From: Isosphaera pallida ATCC 43644
GTDB lineage: Bacteria; Planctomycetota; Planctomycetia; Isosphaerales; Isosphaeraceae
Direction of reading: 5' to 3'
Length of the DNA stretch: 64,000 nt
NCBI RefSeq assembly: GCF_000186345.1
Contig: NC_014962.1
Coordinates: 124,001-188,000, forward strand
Position 1 is the first letter of the stretch. Every line of letters begins with the position of its first letter. Positions 9,536 through 18,403 of the stretch are shown piece after piece. The notes under the pieces were generated by a model that was not told the DNA's origin, made no database searches, and saw nothing but the letters and a program-made list of their open reading frames with translations. Position numbers and translations under genes: made by a program.

Positions 9536-10440
9536 CCTTCCTCGGAGAGACTCGCCAGCAAGCCGACTCCGCCGGAATGCGCCAACGCGGCGCGGGCGGC
9601 TTCGTAGGTGTTGTTCAGAAGCATGGCGATGGTCATGGGACCGACCCCTCCGGGAACCGGAGTGATCGCGGTGGCGACCCGCGCTGCCGATTCGAAGACG
9701 ACATCCCCGACCAAACGGCCGTCGTCCCGTTTGTGAATGCCCACGTCGATCACCACCGCGCCGGGTTTGATCCAATCGGCATCGACCGTCTCGGCCCGAC
9801 CCATCGCCACAATCAAGAGGTCGGCCCGACGCGCGACGGCTCGAGGATCGGGGGTGGCGGTGTGGCAGATCGTGGTGGTCGCGTCGCCAGTGCCCCGCGC
9901 AGCCAGCAGCAGGCTCATGGGCAGGCCGACGATCGCCGAGCGTCCCAGGACCACCGCCTCCCGACCGGTCGTGGCAATCCCCTCGGCTTTGAGCAAACGC
10001 ATCACCCCCAGCGGGGTGCAGGGCACGAAACGGGGACGGCCCAGCGCCAGCAGGCCGACATTCTCGGGATGGAAGCCGTCCACGTCCTTGCGAGGGTCGA
10101 TCGCCTCAAGGATCGCCTGAGCGTCGAGATGAGCTGGCAAGGGAAGCTGGACCAGGATGCCGTGGACGTTGGGATCGTGGTTGAGGTCGGCCACCAGGGC
10201 GGCTAGCTCGTGTTGAGCGGTCTCAGCGGGCAGACGATGGACCCGTCCCTCCATGCCGGCCTGTTCGCGGGCCTTCTCCTTGTTGCGAACATACACCGCC
10301 GAAGCAGGATGATCTCCCACCAAGACCACGTCCAGACGGGGCGCGTACCCCACCACCCGCCGGAACGTCGCAACCTTCTGGGCCAGCTCGGCTCGCTCGC
10401 GGGCCGCGTGGGTTTTCCCGTCGATCACACGTGCCATCAT
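9520..10440 (-). CDS. folD: Bifunctional methylenetetrahydrofolate dehydrogenase/cyclohydrolase FolD
   Basis: 306 residues, close to the usual 285-300. FolD interconverts 5,10-methylene-, methenyl- and 10-formyl-tetrahydrofolate in the cytosol. Visible family marks: Tyr50 and Lys54 in YVRNK (the catalytic pair), VQLPLPAHLD, KDVDGFHPENVG, PCTPLGVMRLL, the NADP-binding GRSAIVGLPMSLLL, and PGGVGPMTIAMLL near the C-terminus. The first ATG of an ATGATG pair is taken because AGGAG lies 6 bp upstream. It is the promoter-proximal gene of a two-gene unit with the TIM-barrel gene. Confidence 0.96.
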   Translation of the reverse strand: MMARVIDGKTHAARERAELAQKVATFRRVVGYAPRLDVVLVGDHPASAVYVRNKEKAREQAGMEGRVHRLPAETAQHELAALVADLNHDPNVHGILVQLPLPAHLDAQAILEAIDPRKDVDGFHPENVGLLALGRPRFVPCTPLGVMRLLKAEGIATTGREAVVLGRSAIVGLPMSLLLAARGTGDATTTICHTATPDPRAVARRADLLIVAMGRAETVDADWIKPGAVVIDVGIHKRDDGRLVGDVVFESAARVATAITPVPGGVGPMTIAMLLNNTYEAARAALAHSGGVGLLASLSEEGCVST

Positions 10441-10559
10441 GGCCCGCTCCTCTTTTGGGAATACGAATTCATATTCAAATAGAAGTTGATTCTATGAAGC
10501 GGTTTCGTTGCGGACCATATAGAAGACAACCTCGCGCGGAACCCGACCCGCGCCTGGCG

Positions 10560-11123
10560 TCACTCCTCTCCGGAAGACACGCCCTCAGGAGACGGATCGC
10601 CTGGTTCCGGGTTGGAATTGACCTGGCGTCGCGCCCGGCGCAATGGCCCGGCCCGGCGGGTAATGGTCGAGAGTCCTTGACGCGCCCGGCCAGGGTTGGC
10701 TCCGTCCTGACCACGCGCCTTGCGAGCCGCGGCCCGCTCCCGAGCCAGCGCCAGAGCGTCCTCCAGTTCGGCCACGAATCGAAACAACCCCTCCACCCTC
10801 ACCGCCAGGAACGGCTCCCGAACCGAAGGGTCAACTCGGCAGAGGATCACCAGACCGCCCCGGGAGACCGCCATCTTCTGCATCCGCAACAGCGTGCCCA
10901 GAACCGTCGAACCCGCATACTCGACTCCCGACAGGTCGATCACCAACTCGGGATGCCCGCCATGGGCGAGATGGGACTCGAACACCCGCGCCAGCTCTTC
11001 GACGGGCTTGAGATCCAAACGCCGGCAATCCCAAAACTCACCGATGAGGAATCCCTCTTCGACCTTGGTTTGCAAACTTGGCTTGAGCATCGAGACCGGC
11101 TCCAACACCCCCGCCTGGATCAA
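10560..11123 (-). CDS. STAS-domain protein (anti-sigma-factor antagonist-like)
   Basis: 187 residues. Residues about 15-125 fit a STAS domain: a beta-rich start (GFLIGEFWDCRRL), the conserved loop DLSGVEYAGSTVLGTLL, where the serine is the position phosphorylated in SpoIIAA/RsbV-type proteins, and a following GGLVILCRV strand. The C-terminal 60 residues are Arg/Pro-rich and probably disordered. The ATG at 11090 (MLKPS) would also give a full domain. It is divergent from the actin-fold ATPase gene and probably works in a partner-switching circuit, but no RsbW-type kinase is visible in the window. Confidence 0.82.
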   Translation of the reverse strand: MIQAGVLEPVSMLKPSLQTKVEEGFLIGEFWDCRRLDLKPVEELARVFESHLAHGGHPELVIDLSGVEYAGSTVLGTLLRMQKMAVSRGGLVILCRVDPSVREPFLAVRVEGLFRFVAELEDALALARERAAARKARGQDGANPGRARQGLSTITRRAGPLRRARRQVNSNPEPGDPSPEGVSSGEE

Positions 11124-11418
11124 CCCAGACGGTACCCGTGCGCTCCCCGGTCTCGGGCCGACGATCGAACTCCCCCGGACCCTCAGGAGATCGTCCTCAT
11201 CCTAACCTCCCGTCTACCACCTTCCCAGAGGGACTCTCCTCCTCGTCTCGAAGCACCCCGCCCGTTCGCTGCTTCCTTCACATCCGCATCCTGTTTTCAC
11301 TCAAACCCAAAAACCAGTTTCATCGCAGATGTTTCGAAAGTGTAAACTAGATTCCTCAAAGAGGTTTTTGGGATCGAGAAATCGCAAGGTTCTCGGGAGG
11401 ATTCGGGAGGCAGGATTG
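11124..11418 (+). promoter_or_regulatory. Divergent intergenic region between STAS and ASKHA-ATPase genes
   Basis: These 295 bases separate two outward-facing genes and must hold both promoters. The part at 11290-11380 is clearly richer in A/T than its surroundings, as expected of a promoter. No pair of -35/-10 boxes with good spacing could be picked with confidence, and no RNA gene or short coding region is seen. Confidence 0.4.
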
Positions 11419-12711
11419 ATGAAAAGCCAAGGTGACGGTGGCGAGTCGATGGTGGTGGGGTTGGATTTCGGCGCGCGTTACACTAAGGCGCTCTTTCGTT
11501 CCAGCGATCCCAACGACCGGATTCCTCGATTGCTGCGGTTCAGTGAGCGGGCGTCGGACGGCGAGGATTTGCCGTTTGCGGCGTTTTCGGCGATCGCGTT
11601 TTCCAACGGGACGGTGACGTTCGGGACGGAAGCGATGAGGAAGCCAGCCAACCAACGTCATGATCTTTTGAAACTCGGGATCGTGGACACCGAGCGGTTT
11701 CGTCGTCGGGCAACTGCGTCGGGGCCGCCGGTGGAGGTGATGGCGGCGTTGTTTCTGGCCTGGGCATTGGGTCGGGTTCGTCGGAGTCTGGAGGCCGAGC
11801 ATCCTGGTGCTTCGTTCGTGGTGAACGTGGCCGCGCCTATGGATCATCGCGGTGATGTTCGAATCAAGCAGCGGTATCGCCGCATTCTCCACGCTGCTTG
11901 GACGATGGCGATGGACGCGGAAGAGCCGGAGATCGGCGACGCGGTGTCGCAATACACGGCGGTGGGGCGAGCTGAGCGTCTTTTGAGCGAACATCCCCAA
12001 GACGACGGGATCGCCCGCTGGCGGATTGTGCCTGAGACAATCCCGCCGATCGTCTCGATCCTTCGGACCCCGGGTTCACGTTCGCAGTGCGAGGGGATCT
12101 TCATCAACGTGGACATGGGAGCAGCGACCACTCAGGTGTCAATCAACCGACTCAACGATGCCTACCCGCACGCCACCCCGTCGGGGCGTGTGATCTGTTT
12201 GGCCGACGAATCGCACCGCCTGGGTTGCGATGAGTTTTCCGGCTCCTACGAGGCGGAGAAAGCGACCAAACTGGCCAAGTTGCTCGCCGAGGTTCATCGC
12301 GGAAGCCTGGAACGACAGGAAACCGAGCTAAGGCAAATGGCGTGGGACCACCGTCGTCTGGTGGTCTTCACCACCGGCGGCGGCTGCCGACGCAGCGATG
12401 TGCGCTTCAGTCTTCAAGAACGCTTCGCGCAATGGGGACGGTCCGAATCCGAGGCGGGCCACTCCGCCGACGAGGGAAGGGCTCTTCGGTTCCTCAATCA
12501 CGAGCCGGTGGTGCACGGGTTGGTTTCGGAGAAGGAACTGGCGTTGCGATCGTTCCTGACCGTGGCGCACGGCCTTTGCTGGGACCGCTGGGAAGTTTGG
12601 CCCACCTTCGTGGAATCCAGCCAAGCGGACGCCGAGCCAACCAACGAGCAGGCGGCTTCCAACGCCGCGCCCATTCCCCCGAATACCCCCTGGATCGGCT
12701 CTCATCATTGA
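11419..12711 (+). CDS. Hsp70/actin-fold (ASKHA) ATPase-like protein
   Basis: 430 residues. The ATG at 11419 has GGGAGG 8 bp upstream. The nucleotide-binding elements of the ASKHA superfamily can be followed: phosphate-1 loop VVGLDFGARYTKALF at residues 12-26, phosphate-2 loop INVDMGAATTQVSI in the middle, and adenosine motif VVFTTGGGCRR. It lacks the Hsp70 substrate-binding domain and reads more like ParM/StbA- or PilM-type proteins. Its role is unknown. Its divergent partner encodes a STAS protein. Residue composition and codon use match the neighbours. Confidence 0.75.
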   Translation: MKSQGDGGESMVVGLDFGARYTKALFRSSDPNDRIPRLLRFSERASDGEDLPFAAFSAIAFSNGTVTFGTEAMRKPANQRHDLLKLGIVDTERFRRRATASGPPVEVMAALFLAWALGRVRRSLEAEHPGASFVVNVAAPMDHRGDVRIKQRYRRILHAAWTMAMDAEEPEIGDAVSQYTAVGRAERLLSEHPQDDGIARWRIVPETIPPIVSILRTPGSRSQCEGIFINVDMGAATTQVSINRLNDAYPHATPSGRVICLADESHRLGCDEFSGSYEAEKATKLAKLLAEVHRGSLERQETELRQMAWDHRRLVVFTTGGGCRRSDVRFSLQERFAQWGRSESEAGHSADEGRALRFLNHEPVVHGLVSEKELALRSFLTVAHGLCWDRWEVWPTFVESSQADAEPTNEQAASNAAPIPPNTPWIGSHH

Positions 12712-12848
12712 GACGAGAACACGCGACCCAAAGATCACGGTCGATGCGACCTGGATTGGGAATTCCGACGCAACGGCGAAAACGGATCGAACCCGCACGC
12801 CTCGGCGAAAGCTCGACGGGACGGTCGAAATCGAAACGGGACCTAAAT

Positions 12849-12882
12849 TATGATACGATCGCAACACCGCCCTTTGGGGCGG
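12849..12882 (+). promoter_or_regulatory. Candidate -10 element and leader hairpin upstream of cimA
   Basis: TATGAT at 12849-12854 matches a sigma-70 -10 box, but no good -35 lies 16-18 bp upstream. Just downstream, CCGCCC (12867-12872) and GGGCGG (12877-12882) form a 6-bp hairpin with a TTTG tetraloop. This would sit near the 5' end of a leader of about 150 nt before the cimA start. The rest of the 298-bp gap 12712-13009 shows nothing recognisable. Confidence 0.35.
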
Positions 12883-13009
12883 ACGGGATCGGGTCATTTG
12901 GACCAACGACCCCGAACCGTTCGCCGTGTGGAGCCGACGGAACCCCCTCCCGTCTCCGCCGCCGTTCGTTTCGGGACCGACCCTCGACAAGCGGGAGTCT
13001 TACGAGACC

Positions 13010-14683
13010 ATGGCGCGGCGGATCACCCTCTACGACACCACCCTTCGAGACGGCAGCCAGGGCGAGGGGATCAATTTCTCGCTTCAGGACAAACTGCTTG
13101 TCACCCGCCGGCTCGACGAGCTGGGCATCGACCTGATCGAAGGGGGCTATCCGCTCTCCAACCCCAAGGACGCTGAATACTTCCGCGCTGCCCGCGAGCT
13201 CGACCTTAAGCACGCCCGAATCGCCGCCTTCGGCATGACCCGTCGCAAAGGGATCGACCCGTCCCGCGATGTCGGTCTGCGAGCCCTGGTGGAGGCGCTC
13301 ACGCCGGTCGTCACCGTCGTGGGCAAGAGTTGGGATCTGCACGCCACCGAAGTCTTAGAGGTCTCGCTGGAGGAGAATCTGGCGATGATCGCCGACTCGG
13401 TGGCCTTCCTCAAGGCCGCCGCCCACCGTCCCGAACTGGTATACGACGCCGAACATTTCTTCGACGGCTACCGCCACAATCCCGACTACGCCCTGCGGAC
13501 CATCCACGCCGCCGCCGAGGCGGGGGCTAATTGGATCGTGCTGTGCGACACCAACGGCGGCGCGTTGCCCGAACAGGTCGCTCGAGCCGTCGCCGCGGTC
13601 CGCGCGGCGTTACCCGCCACGGTTGGTCTGGGAATCCACACCCACAACGACGGCGATCTCGCCGTCGCCAACACCTTGGCCGCCGTCCTCAACGGGGCCG
13701 ATCAGGTCCAGGGCACCATCAATGGCATCGGCGAGCGGTGCGGCAACGTTGATCTCTGCTCGGTCATCGCTAATCTCGCCCTCAAGTACGACGGCTTCGA
13801 CCTGCTCCAGCCCGGCCGCCTCGCCAAACTCACCGAGGTGTCCCGCTACGTCTACGAGATCGCCAACCTCAACCTTCGCAACGGCCAGGCGTTCGTTGGC
13901 CCCAGCGCCTTCGCCCACAAGGGCGGGATGCACGTCCACGGCGTCCGCAAAGTCGCCTCCAGCTACGAACATATCAACCCCGAACTTGTGGGCAACGAGC
14001 GCCGAGTGCTGGTCAGCGAACTGTCGGGCAAATCCAACATCGCCGAAAAAATGAAGGAATATCGGCTCGACTCCGACCCCGCGCTGATGGCTAAGGTCCT
14101 TGACACGGTGCAGGACCTGGAAAACCAAGGCTGGCAATTCGAGGCGGCCGAGGCGTCGTTCGTCTTGCTAGTCGAAAAGCTGGCCGGGCGGTTCCGTCCT
14201 CACTTCGAATGCCTTAGCTACCGGGTGGCGGTGGTGGGCGAACGTGGAGCCGGATTCGCTCCTGTGACCGAGGCAACCGTCAAGGTCAAAGTCGGCGAAG
14301 TCGTCGAGTTCACCGTCAGCGAGGGGGATGGTCCGGTCAACGCGCTGGACTCCGCGCTCCGCAAGGCGCTGGAGCCGCACTTCCCGGTGCTGGCTGAGAT
14401 GAGGCTGGTCGATTTCAAAGTGCGGGTGATCAACGAGCGGGCCGCGACCGCAGCGCGGGTGCGGGTGGTGATCGAGAGTCGGGACCATGACGCCCTTTGG
14501 GGCACCATCGGGGTCTCCGAAAACATGATCGATGCCAGTTGGCAGGCGCTGGTGGACGCCTTCGAACATAAACTGGCCAAGGAGGACCGACGCTCCGGCT
14601 TGGTTTCGGCTTCGACCTCGACTTCGACTTTGGCTCCGCTGCCGGCCCGGCCCGCCGCGGCGTCGCCCGCCGTCTCAACCTAA
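13010..14683 (+). CDS. cimA: Citramalate synthase (CimA)
   Basis: 557 residues. Condenses pyruvate with acetyl-CoA to (R)-citramalate, the threonine-independent entry to isoleucine synthesis. The HMGL-like TIM barrel opens with LYDTTLRDGSQGEG and has IEGGYPLSNPKD, the CimA-type version of the substrate loop, HTHNDGDLAVANT as metal-binding histidines, and NGIGERCGN. The LeuA-type allosteric dimer domain occupies about residues 400-530 and would be the isoleucine feedback site. The ATG at 13010 was chosen because the family begins within a few residues of it; GGGAG lies 12 bp upstream. The last 25 residues are Ser/Thr/Ala/Pro-rich. Isopropylmalate synthase is the alternative, but the LRDGSQGEG/GGYPLSNPKD pair favours CimA. 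Confidence 0.92.
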   Translation: MARRITLYDTTLRDGSQGEGINFSLQDKLLVTRRLDELGIDLIEGGYPLSNPKDAEYFRAARELDLKHARIAAFGMTRRKGIDPSRDVGLRALVEALTPVVTVVGKSWDLHATEVLEVSLEENLAMIADSVAFLKAAAHRPELVYDAEHFFDGYRHNPDYALRTIHAAAEAGANWIVLCDTNGGALPEQVARAVAAVRAALPATVGLGIHTHNDGDLAVANTLAAVLNGADQVQGTINGIGERCGNVDLCSVIANLALKYDGFDLLQPGRLAKLTEVSRYVYEIANLNLRNGQAFVGPSAFAHKGGMHVHGVRKVASSYEHINPELVGNERRVLVSELSGKSNIAEKMKEYRLDSDPALMAKVLDTVQDLENQGWQFEAAEASFVLLVEKLAGRFRPHFECLSYRVAVVGERGAGFAPVTEATVKVKVGEVVEFTVSEGDGPVNALDSALRKALEPHFPVLAEMRLVDFKVRVINERAATAARVRVVIESRDHDALWGTIGVSENMIDASWQALVDAFEHKLAKEDRRSGLVSASTSTSTLAPLPARPAAASPAVST

Positions 14684-14898
14684 ACTCAGATTCCCAGAGA
14701 ACGAGAACGCCCCGCGGCGGCCGCGGTTGGTCAGGCCGCGTTGAGCCCAAGAGCAATGGCCGCCGCGCCTCGGCCACGTTCAAACCCACATGCCAGGTTG
14801 AGTGAGCGTCGCAACAGCGTTGAGTCTCCCCCGCTGGTTTCCCGCGAGTCGAACGAATCGATTCGCCCGACCCTTTCGCCAGGACCGCGAGTGCTTCG

Positions 14899-17697
14899 AT
14901 GAGCGCAGCCGCCGAGCTTCCCAAGCAGTACGACCCCCGCGCCGCCCAGGAGCGTTGGTACCCCTTCTGGCTCGAACAGGGCTATTTCCAAGCCGATCCC
15001 GCCAGCAGTAAGCCGCCCTACGTCATCGTGATCCCGCCCCCCAACGTCACCGGCGCGCTCCACCTGGGACACGCGCTGAACAACACGATTCAGGATATTC
15101 TAATACGATGGCGACGCGCTCAAGGCTACGACGCGCTTTGGCTGCCGGGGACCGATCACGCCGGGATCGCCACGCAAGCGGTGGTCGAGAAGCGTCTGTT
15201 CCAGGAGGAGAAGAAGACCCGTCACGACTTGGGCCGCGACGAATTAGTGCGGCGGATCTGGGCCTGGAAGGAGGAGTACGAAGCGCGGATTTTGAACCAG
15301 TTGCAACGGATGGGATGCTCGTGCGACTGGAGCCGGACCCGGTTCACGTTGGACGAACAGTGCGCCCGAGCGGTGCGGGTGGCCTTCTTCCGGCTGTTCG
15401 AGGCGGGATTGATTTACCGGGGCAAGCGGCTGGTCAACTGGGACACACATCTGCAAACCGCCGTGGCTGACGACGAGATCACCTATTCCGAAGTGCAAAG
15501 CTCCATTTGGACGATCGCTTATCCCCTCGCCGACGACCCGACGACCCGCCTACAGGTGGCCACCACCCGCCCAGAAACCATGTTGGGCGACACGGCGGTG
15601 GCCGTCCACCCCGAAGATGAACGCTATCGTCACCTGATCGGTCGGTCGGTGAGGCTGCCGTTGCTGGGCCGAACCATTCCAATTATCGCCGACGGACTAT
15701 TGGTCGATCCTAGCTTCGGGACTGGGGTGGTGAAGGTCACACCAGCGCACGATCCCAACGACTACCAGACCGGGTTGCGGCACAACCTGCCGATGATCAA
15801 CCTGCTCAACCCCGACGGCACCTCCAACACTCAGGCCGGTCCCTACGCCGGACTGCCCTGGGCCGAAGTTCGCAAGCGGGTCGTCGCCGACCTTGAAGCC
15901 CAAGGGCTGTTGGTGGCGGTGCAGCCCCACCTCAACCGGGTCGGCTTCTCCGACCGAAGCGCGACGCCAATCGAACCTTATCTTTCCGACCAGTGGTTCG
16001 TCGCCATGAGTGATCTGGCTCAACGGGCAATGGACGCGGTGACCAGTGGTCAGGTGAGATTTCATCCCGAGCGTTACGCCAAAAGCTATCTGGATTGGTT
16101 GGGCGAAAAACGCGACTGGTGCATCTCCCGACAGCTTTGGTGGGGGCATCGGATTCCCATCTGGACCTGCGACCAACCCGATGTCACCGAGGAGGAACTC
16201 CGCGCCGCCTTCGGCGAACGATCCAACCTACGCTGGCACCAAGGCGAGGATGGCCGCTGGCTCATCTGTGCGCTGGAGGATCTATCGCCCGACGCGCTGC
16301 CGGGCCGGACCTTGACTCAGGACCCCGACGTGCTGGACACCTGGTTCAGTTCGGCCCTCTGGCCTCATTCGACCCTGGGTTGGCCGGAGGCGACCGAAGA
16401 CCTGAAGAAATACTATCCCACTAGTGTCTTGTCCACCGCGCGGGACATCATCACCCTTTGGGTGGCGCGGATGGTCATGTTCGGGCAATTCAACCTGAAC
16501 GAGGTGCCGTTCCGCGACGTGTACATTCATCCGGTGATTCAGGATGGTCAAGGCCGCCGCATGTCCAAAAGTTTGGGCAACGGGATCGACCCAGTGGATG
16601 TCATCGAGCTTTACGGGGCCGACGCGCTGCGGTTCACCCTGGCCTCGTCGGCGACCGAGACCCAAGATTTGCGGATGCCGGTGGAACAGGTCCAGTTGCC
16701 CGATGGTCGGAAGGTGAACACCTCCGAACGGTTCGAGCAGGGGCGGACCTTTCCCAACAAGTTTTGGAATGCCGCTCGGTTCGCCCTAATGAACCTGGAG
16801 GGCCACCAGGCGTTGGAATACGACCGGGCTTCGCTGCCGGTGGAGGATCGTTGGATTTTGAGCCTGCTGGCCCGCGCGTCGCGGACAATCACCGCCGACC
16901 TGGAGGCGTTCCGGTTCGCCGAGATGGCCAAGACGACGCGCGACTTCATCTGGGGTGACTTTTGCGACTGGTATCTGGAACTGGTCAAAGGTCGGTTACG
17001 AAACCCCGAGACCCGTCCCACGGCTCAACGGGTGTTGGCCGGGGTGTTGGATCAACTCTGCCGACTCATTCAGCCGATGATGCCATTCGTGGCCGAACAG
17101 GTCTGGCAAGCTCTGGGCAATCTGGCTCCCGAACGAAGCTGGGGCGGCCCAACGACCCGCGCTGCGGCGAGCGTCTGCGTGGCACCGTGGCCGGAGTGGA
17201 CCGAGGAGGCGATCGACCCGGCCGCCGAAGCGGTGGTCGAGCGTTGGCGCGAGGTGATTCGGACGCTGCGCCATCTTCGATCCGAGCGCGAGGTTCCTGA
17301 AGCGGCCAAGATTGCCCCGGTCTTAATCGCGTCGGCCTCGGTCGCGGTTGATCTCGAGCGCGGGCGGTCTTTGATCGCGGCTCTGACCAACGCCTCAGAT
17401 GTGATGATTGTCACGCCCGACTCGCCCCACGCGGTCAAGCCCAAGGAGGCGGCTGTGGCGGTTCTGGCCGAGATCGAGGTGGTGTTGCCTTTGGAGGGGC
17501 TGATTGACCGCGAGGCGGAGCGTCAACGGCAGCTCAAGACCCTCGCCGATCTCGACAAGCAGTTGCAGGCGATCCGTGCGAAGTTGAACAACGCCGGATT
17601 TGTCGAACGCGCCCCGGCCAACGTGGTTCAGGCCCAACGGGACCGCGAGGCCGAACTCTTGGCCCGCAAGGCGGCCGTGGAAGCACTCTTGAAATAA
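14899..17697 (+). CDS. valS: Valyl-tRNA synthetase
   Basis: 932 residues, class Ia synthetase. Family marks: PPPNVTGALHLGHAL with the HIGH motif HLGH at residues 55-58, the LPGTDHAGIATQ block, the editing (CP1) domain with TTRPETMLGDTA, and RMSKSLGNGIDP with the KMSKS equivalent at 554-558. The anticodon-binding helical domain follows, then a C-terminal coiled coil (about residues 865-932) that contacts the tRNA. The ATG at 14899 gives the standard N-terminus (PKQYDPRAAQERWYPFW). Placement after cimA groups two branched-chain amino acid genes. Confidence 0.97.
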   Translation: MSAAAELPKQYDPRAAQERWYPFWLEQGYFQADPASSKPPYVIVIPPPNVTGALHLGHALNNTIQDILIRWRRAQGYDALWLPGTDHAGIATQAVVEKRLFQEEKKTRHDLGRDELVRRIWAWKEEYEARILNQLQRMGCSCDWSRTRFTLDEQCARAVRVAFFRLFEAGLIYRGKRLVNWDTHLQTAVADDEITYSEVQSSIWTIAYPLADDPTTRLQVATTRPETMLGDTAVAVHPEDERYRHLIGRSVRLPLLGRTIPIIADGLLVDPSFGTGVVKVTPAHDPNDYQTGLRHNLPMINLLNPDGTSNTQAGPYAGLPWAEVRKRVVADLEAQGLLVAVQPHLNRVGFSDRSATPIEPYLSDQWFVAMSDLAQRAMDAVTSGQVRFHPERYAKSYLDWLGEKRDWCISRQLWWGHRIPIWTCDQPDVTEEELRAAFGERSNLRWHQGEDGRWLICALEDLSPDALPGRTLTQDPDVLDTWFSSALWPHSTLGWPEATEDLKKYYPTSVLSTARDIITLWVARMVMFGQFNLNEVPFRDVYIHPVIQDGQGRRMSKSLGNGIDPVDVIELYGADALRFTLASSATETQDLRMPVEQVQLPDGRKVNTSERFEQGRTFPNKFWNAARFALMNLEGHQALEYDRASLPVEDRWILSLLARASRTITADLEAFRFAEMAKTTRDFIWGDFCDWYLELVKGRLRNPETRPTAQRVLAGVLDQLCRLIQPMMPFVAEQVWQALGNLAPERSWGGPTTRAAASVCVAPWPEWTEEAIDPAAEAVVERWREVIRTLRHLRSEREVPEAAKIAPVLIASASVAVDLERGRSLIAALTNASDVMIVTPDSPHAVKPKEAAVAVLAEIEVVLPLEGLIDREAERQRQLKTLADLDKQLQAIRAKLNNAGFVERAPANVVQAQRDREAELLARKAAVEALLK

Positions 17698-17709
17698 GTA
17701 ATAAGTTCA

Positions 17710-17760
17710 GTCCAGCCGCGATCATCGGTTGGTCGATGGACGACCTGGACTTGGCTGGAC
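17710..17760. terminator. Nested inverted repeats between convergent valS and Nudix genes
   Basis: GTCCAGCC at 17710-17717 pairs with GGCTGGAC at 17753-17760 (8 bp), and inside it GGTCG 17731-17735 pairs with CGACC 17741-17745. The element fills the 92-bp gap between two genes that end tail to tail and could stop transcription from both sides. It lacks a T tract, so an intrinsic terminator is not certain. Confidence 0.4.
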
Positions 17761-17789
17761 ACGACTCAAGCTCAACCGGACCAGGCGGG

Positions 17790-18389
17790 TCAGGTCAAGG
17801 TCACTCGCCCTTGCGTCGCGGCCAACGCGACGACGCCCAGATGGGAGCCACAAGCAAATTCGGGGCGCTGGAGCAGTTGGGCGAGCGAACCGTCCCACAT
17901 AACCCGGCGGAGGTCCAGTTCCTCGCGTCCGGCCAGCCGGGGATCGTGGGGATCGACGGGAGCGGCGTCGAGAGCCAGATAGCACCACATGCGGTTGGCG
18001 AGGCGTCCGGTGTCGGGGTGAAACGAACCCAGGGGGATGAGGTGGTCGTCGTCGATGTCGTGGCCGGTTTCCTCGACCAACTCGCGGCGAGCGGCTTGTT
18101 CGGGCGTTTCGCCCCGGGCAGTTTCGACATGGCCGCTGGCCCACTCCCAGGTCCGCCTGCCTACGGCGGGACGTTCCTGTTCGACCAGAAGCCAACGCCC
18201 TTGACAGTCACGCGCAATCACCACCACGAAGTCCGGGACAAGCATGATGTAATACGGGCGGTCGTCTCCGGTTAAAGAGCGGGTGGCAATGGCGAACCAG
18301 GGGGTTTGGAACACGATCGTGTCATGGGCGGTGGCGATGGGGTCGCGGTGATCGTTGAAGTCGTTGCGAGGTTGAGACATGGAGATCAT
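17790..18389 (-). CDS. Nudix hydrolase
   Basis: 199 residues starting at the ATG at 18389 (the ATG at 18380 is equally possible; neither has a good ribosome-binding site). The Nudix box is readable as GHVETARGE, seven residues, then REL-VEETG, which supplies the metal-binding glutamates. The loop between the first glycine and glutamate is two residues longer than the classical GX5E. Preceding strands (YIMLVPDFVVVIAR, WLLVEQER) resemble ADP-ribose pyrophosphatase-type members. It hydrolyses a nucleoside diphosphate linked to another moiety; the substrate is unknown. It begins 14 bp after the kinase-WD40 stop and is probably cotranscribed with it. Confidence 0.87.
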   Translation of the reverse strand: MISMSQPRNDFNDHRDPIATAHDTIVFQTPWFAIATRSLTGDDRPYYIMLVPDFVVVIARDCQGRWLLVEQERPAVGRRTWEWASGHVETARGETPEQAARRELVEETGHDIDDDHLIPLGSFHPDTGRLANRMWCYLALDAAPVDPHDPRLAGREELDLRRVMWDGSLAQLLQRPEFACGSHLGVVALAATQGRVTLT

Positions 18390-18403
18390 CGGATCGGTTG
18401 AGG

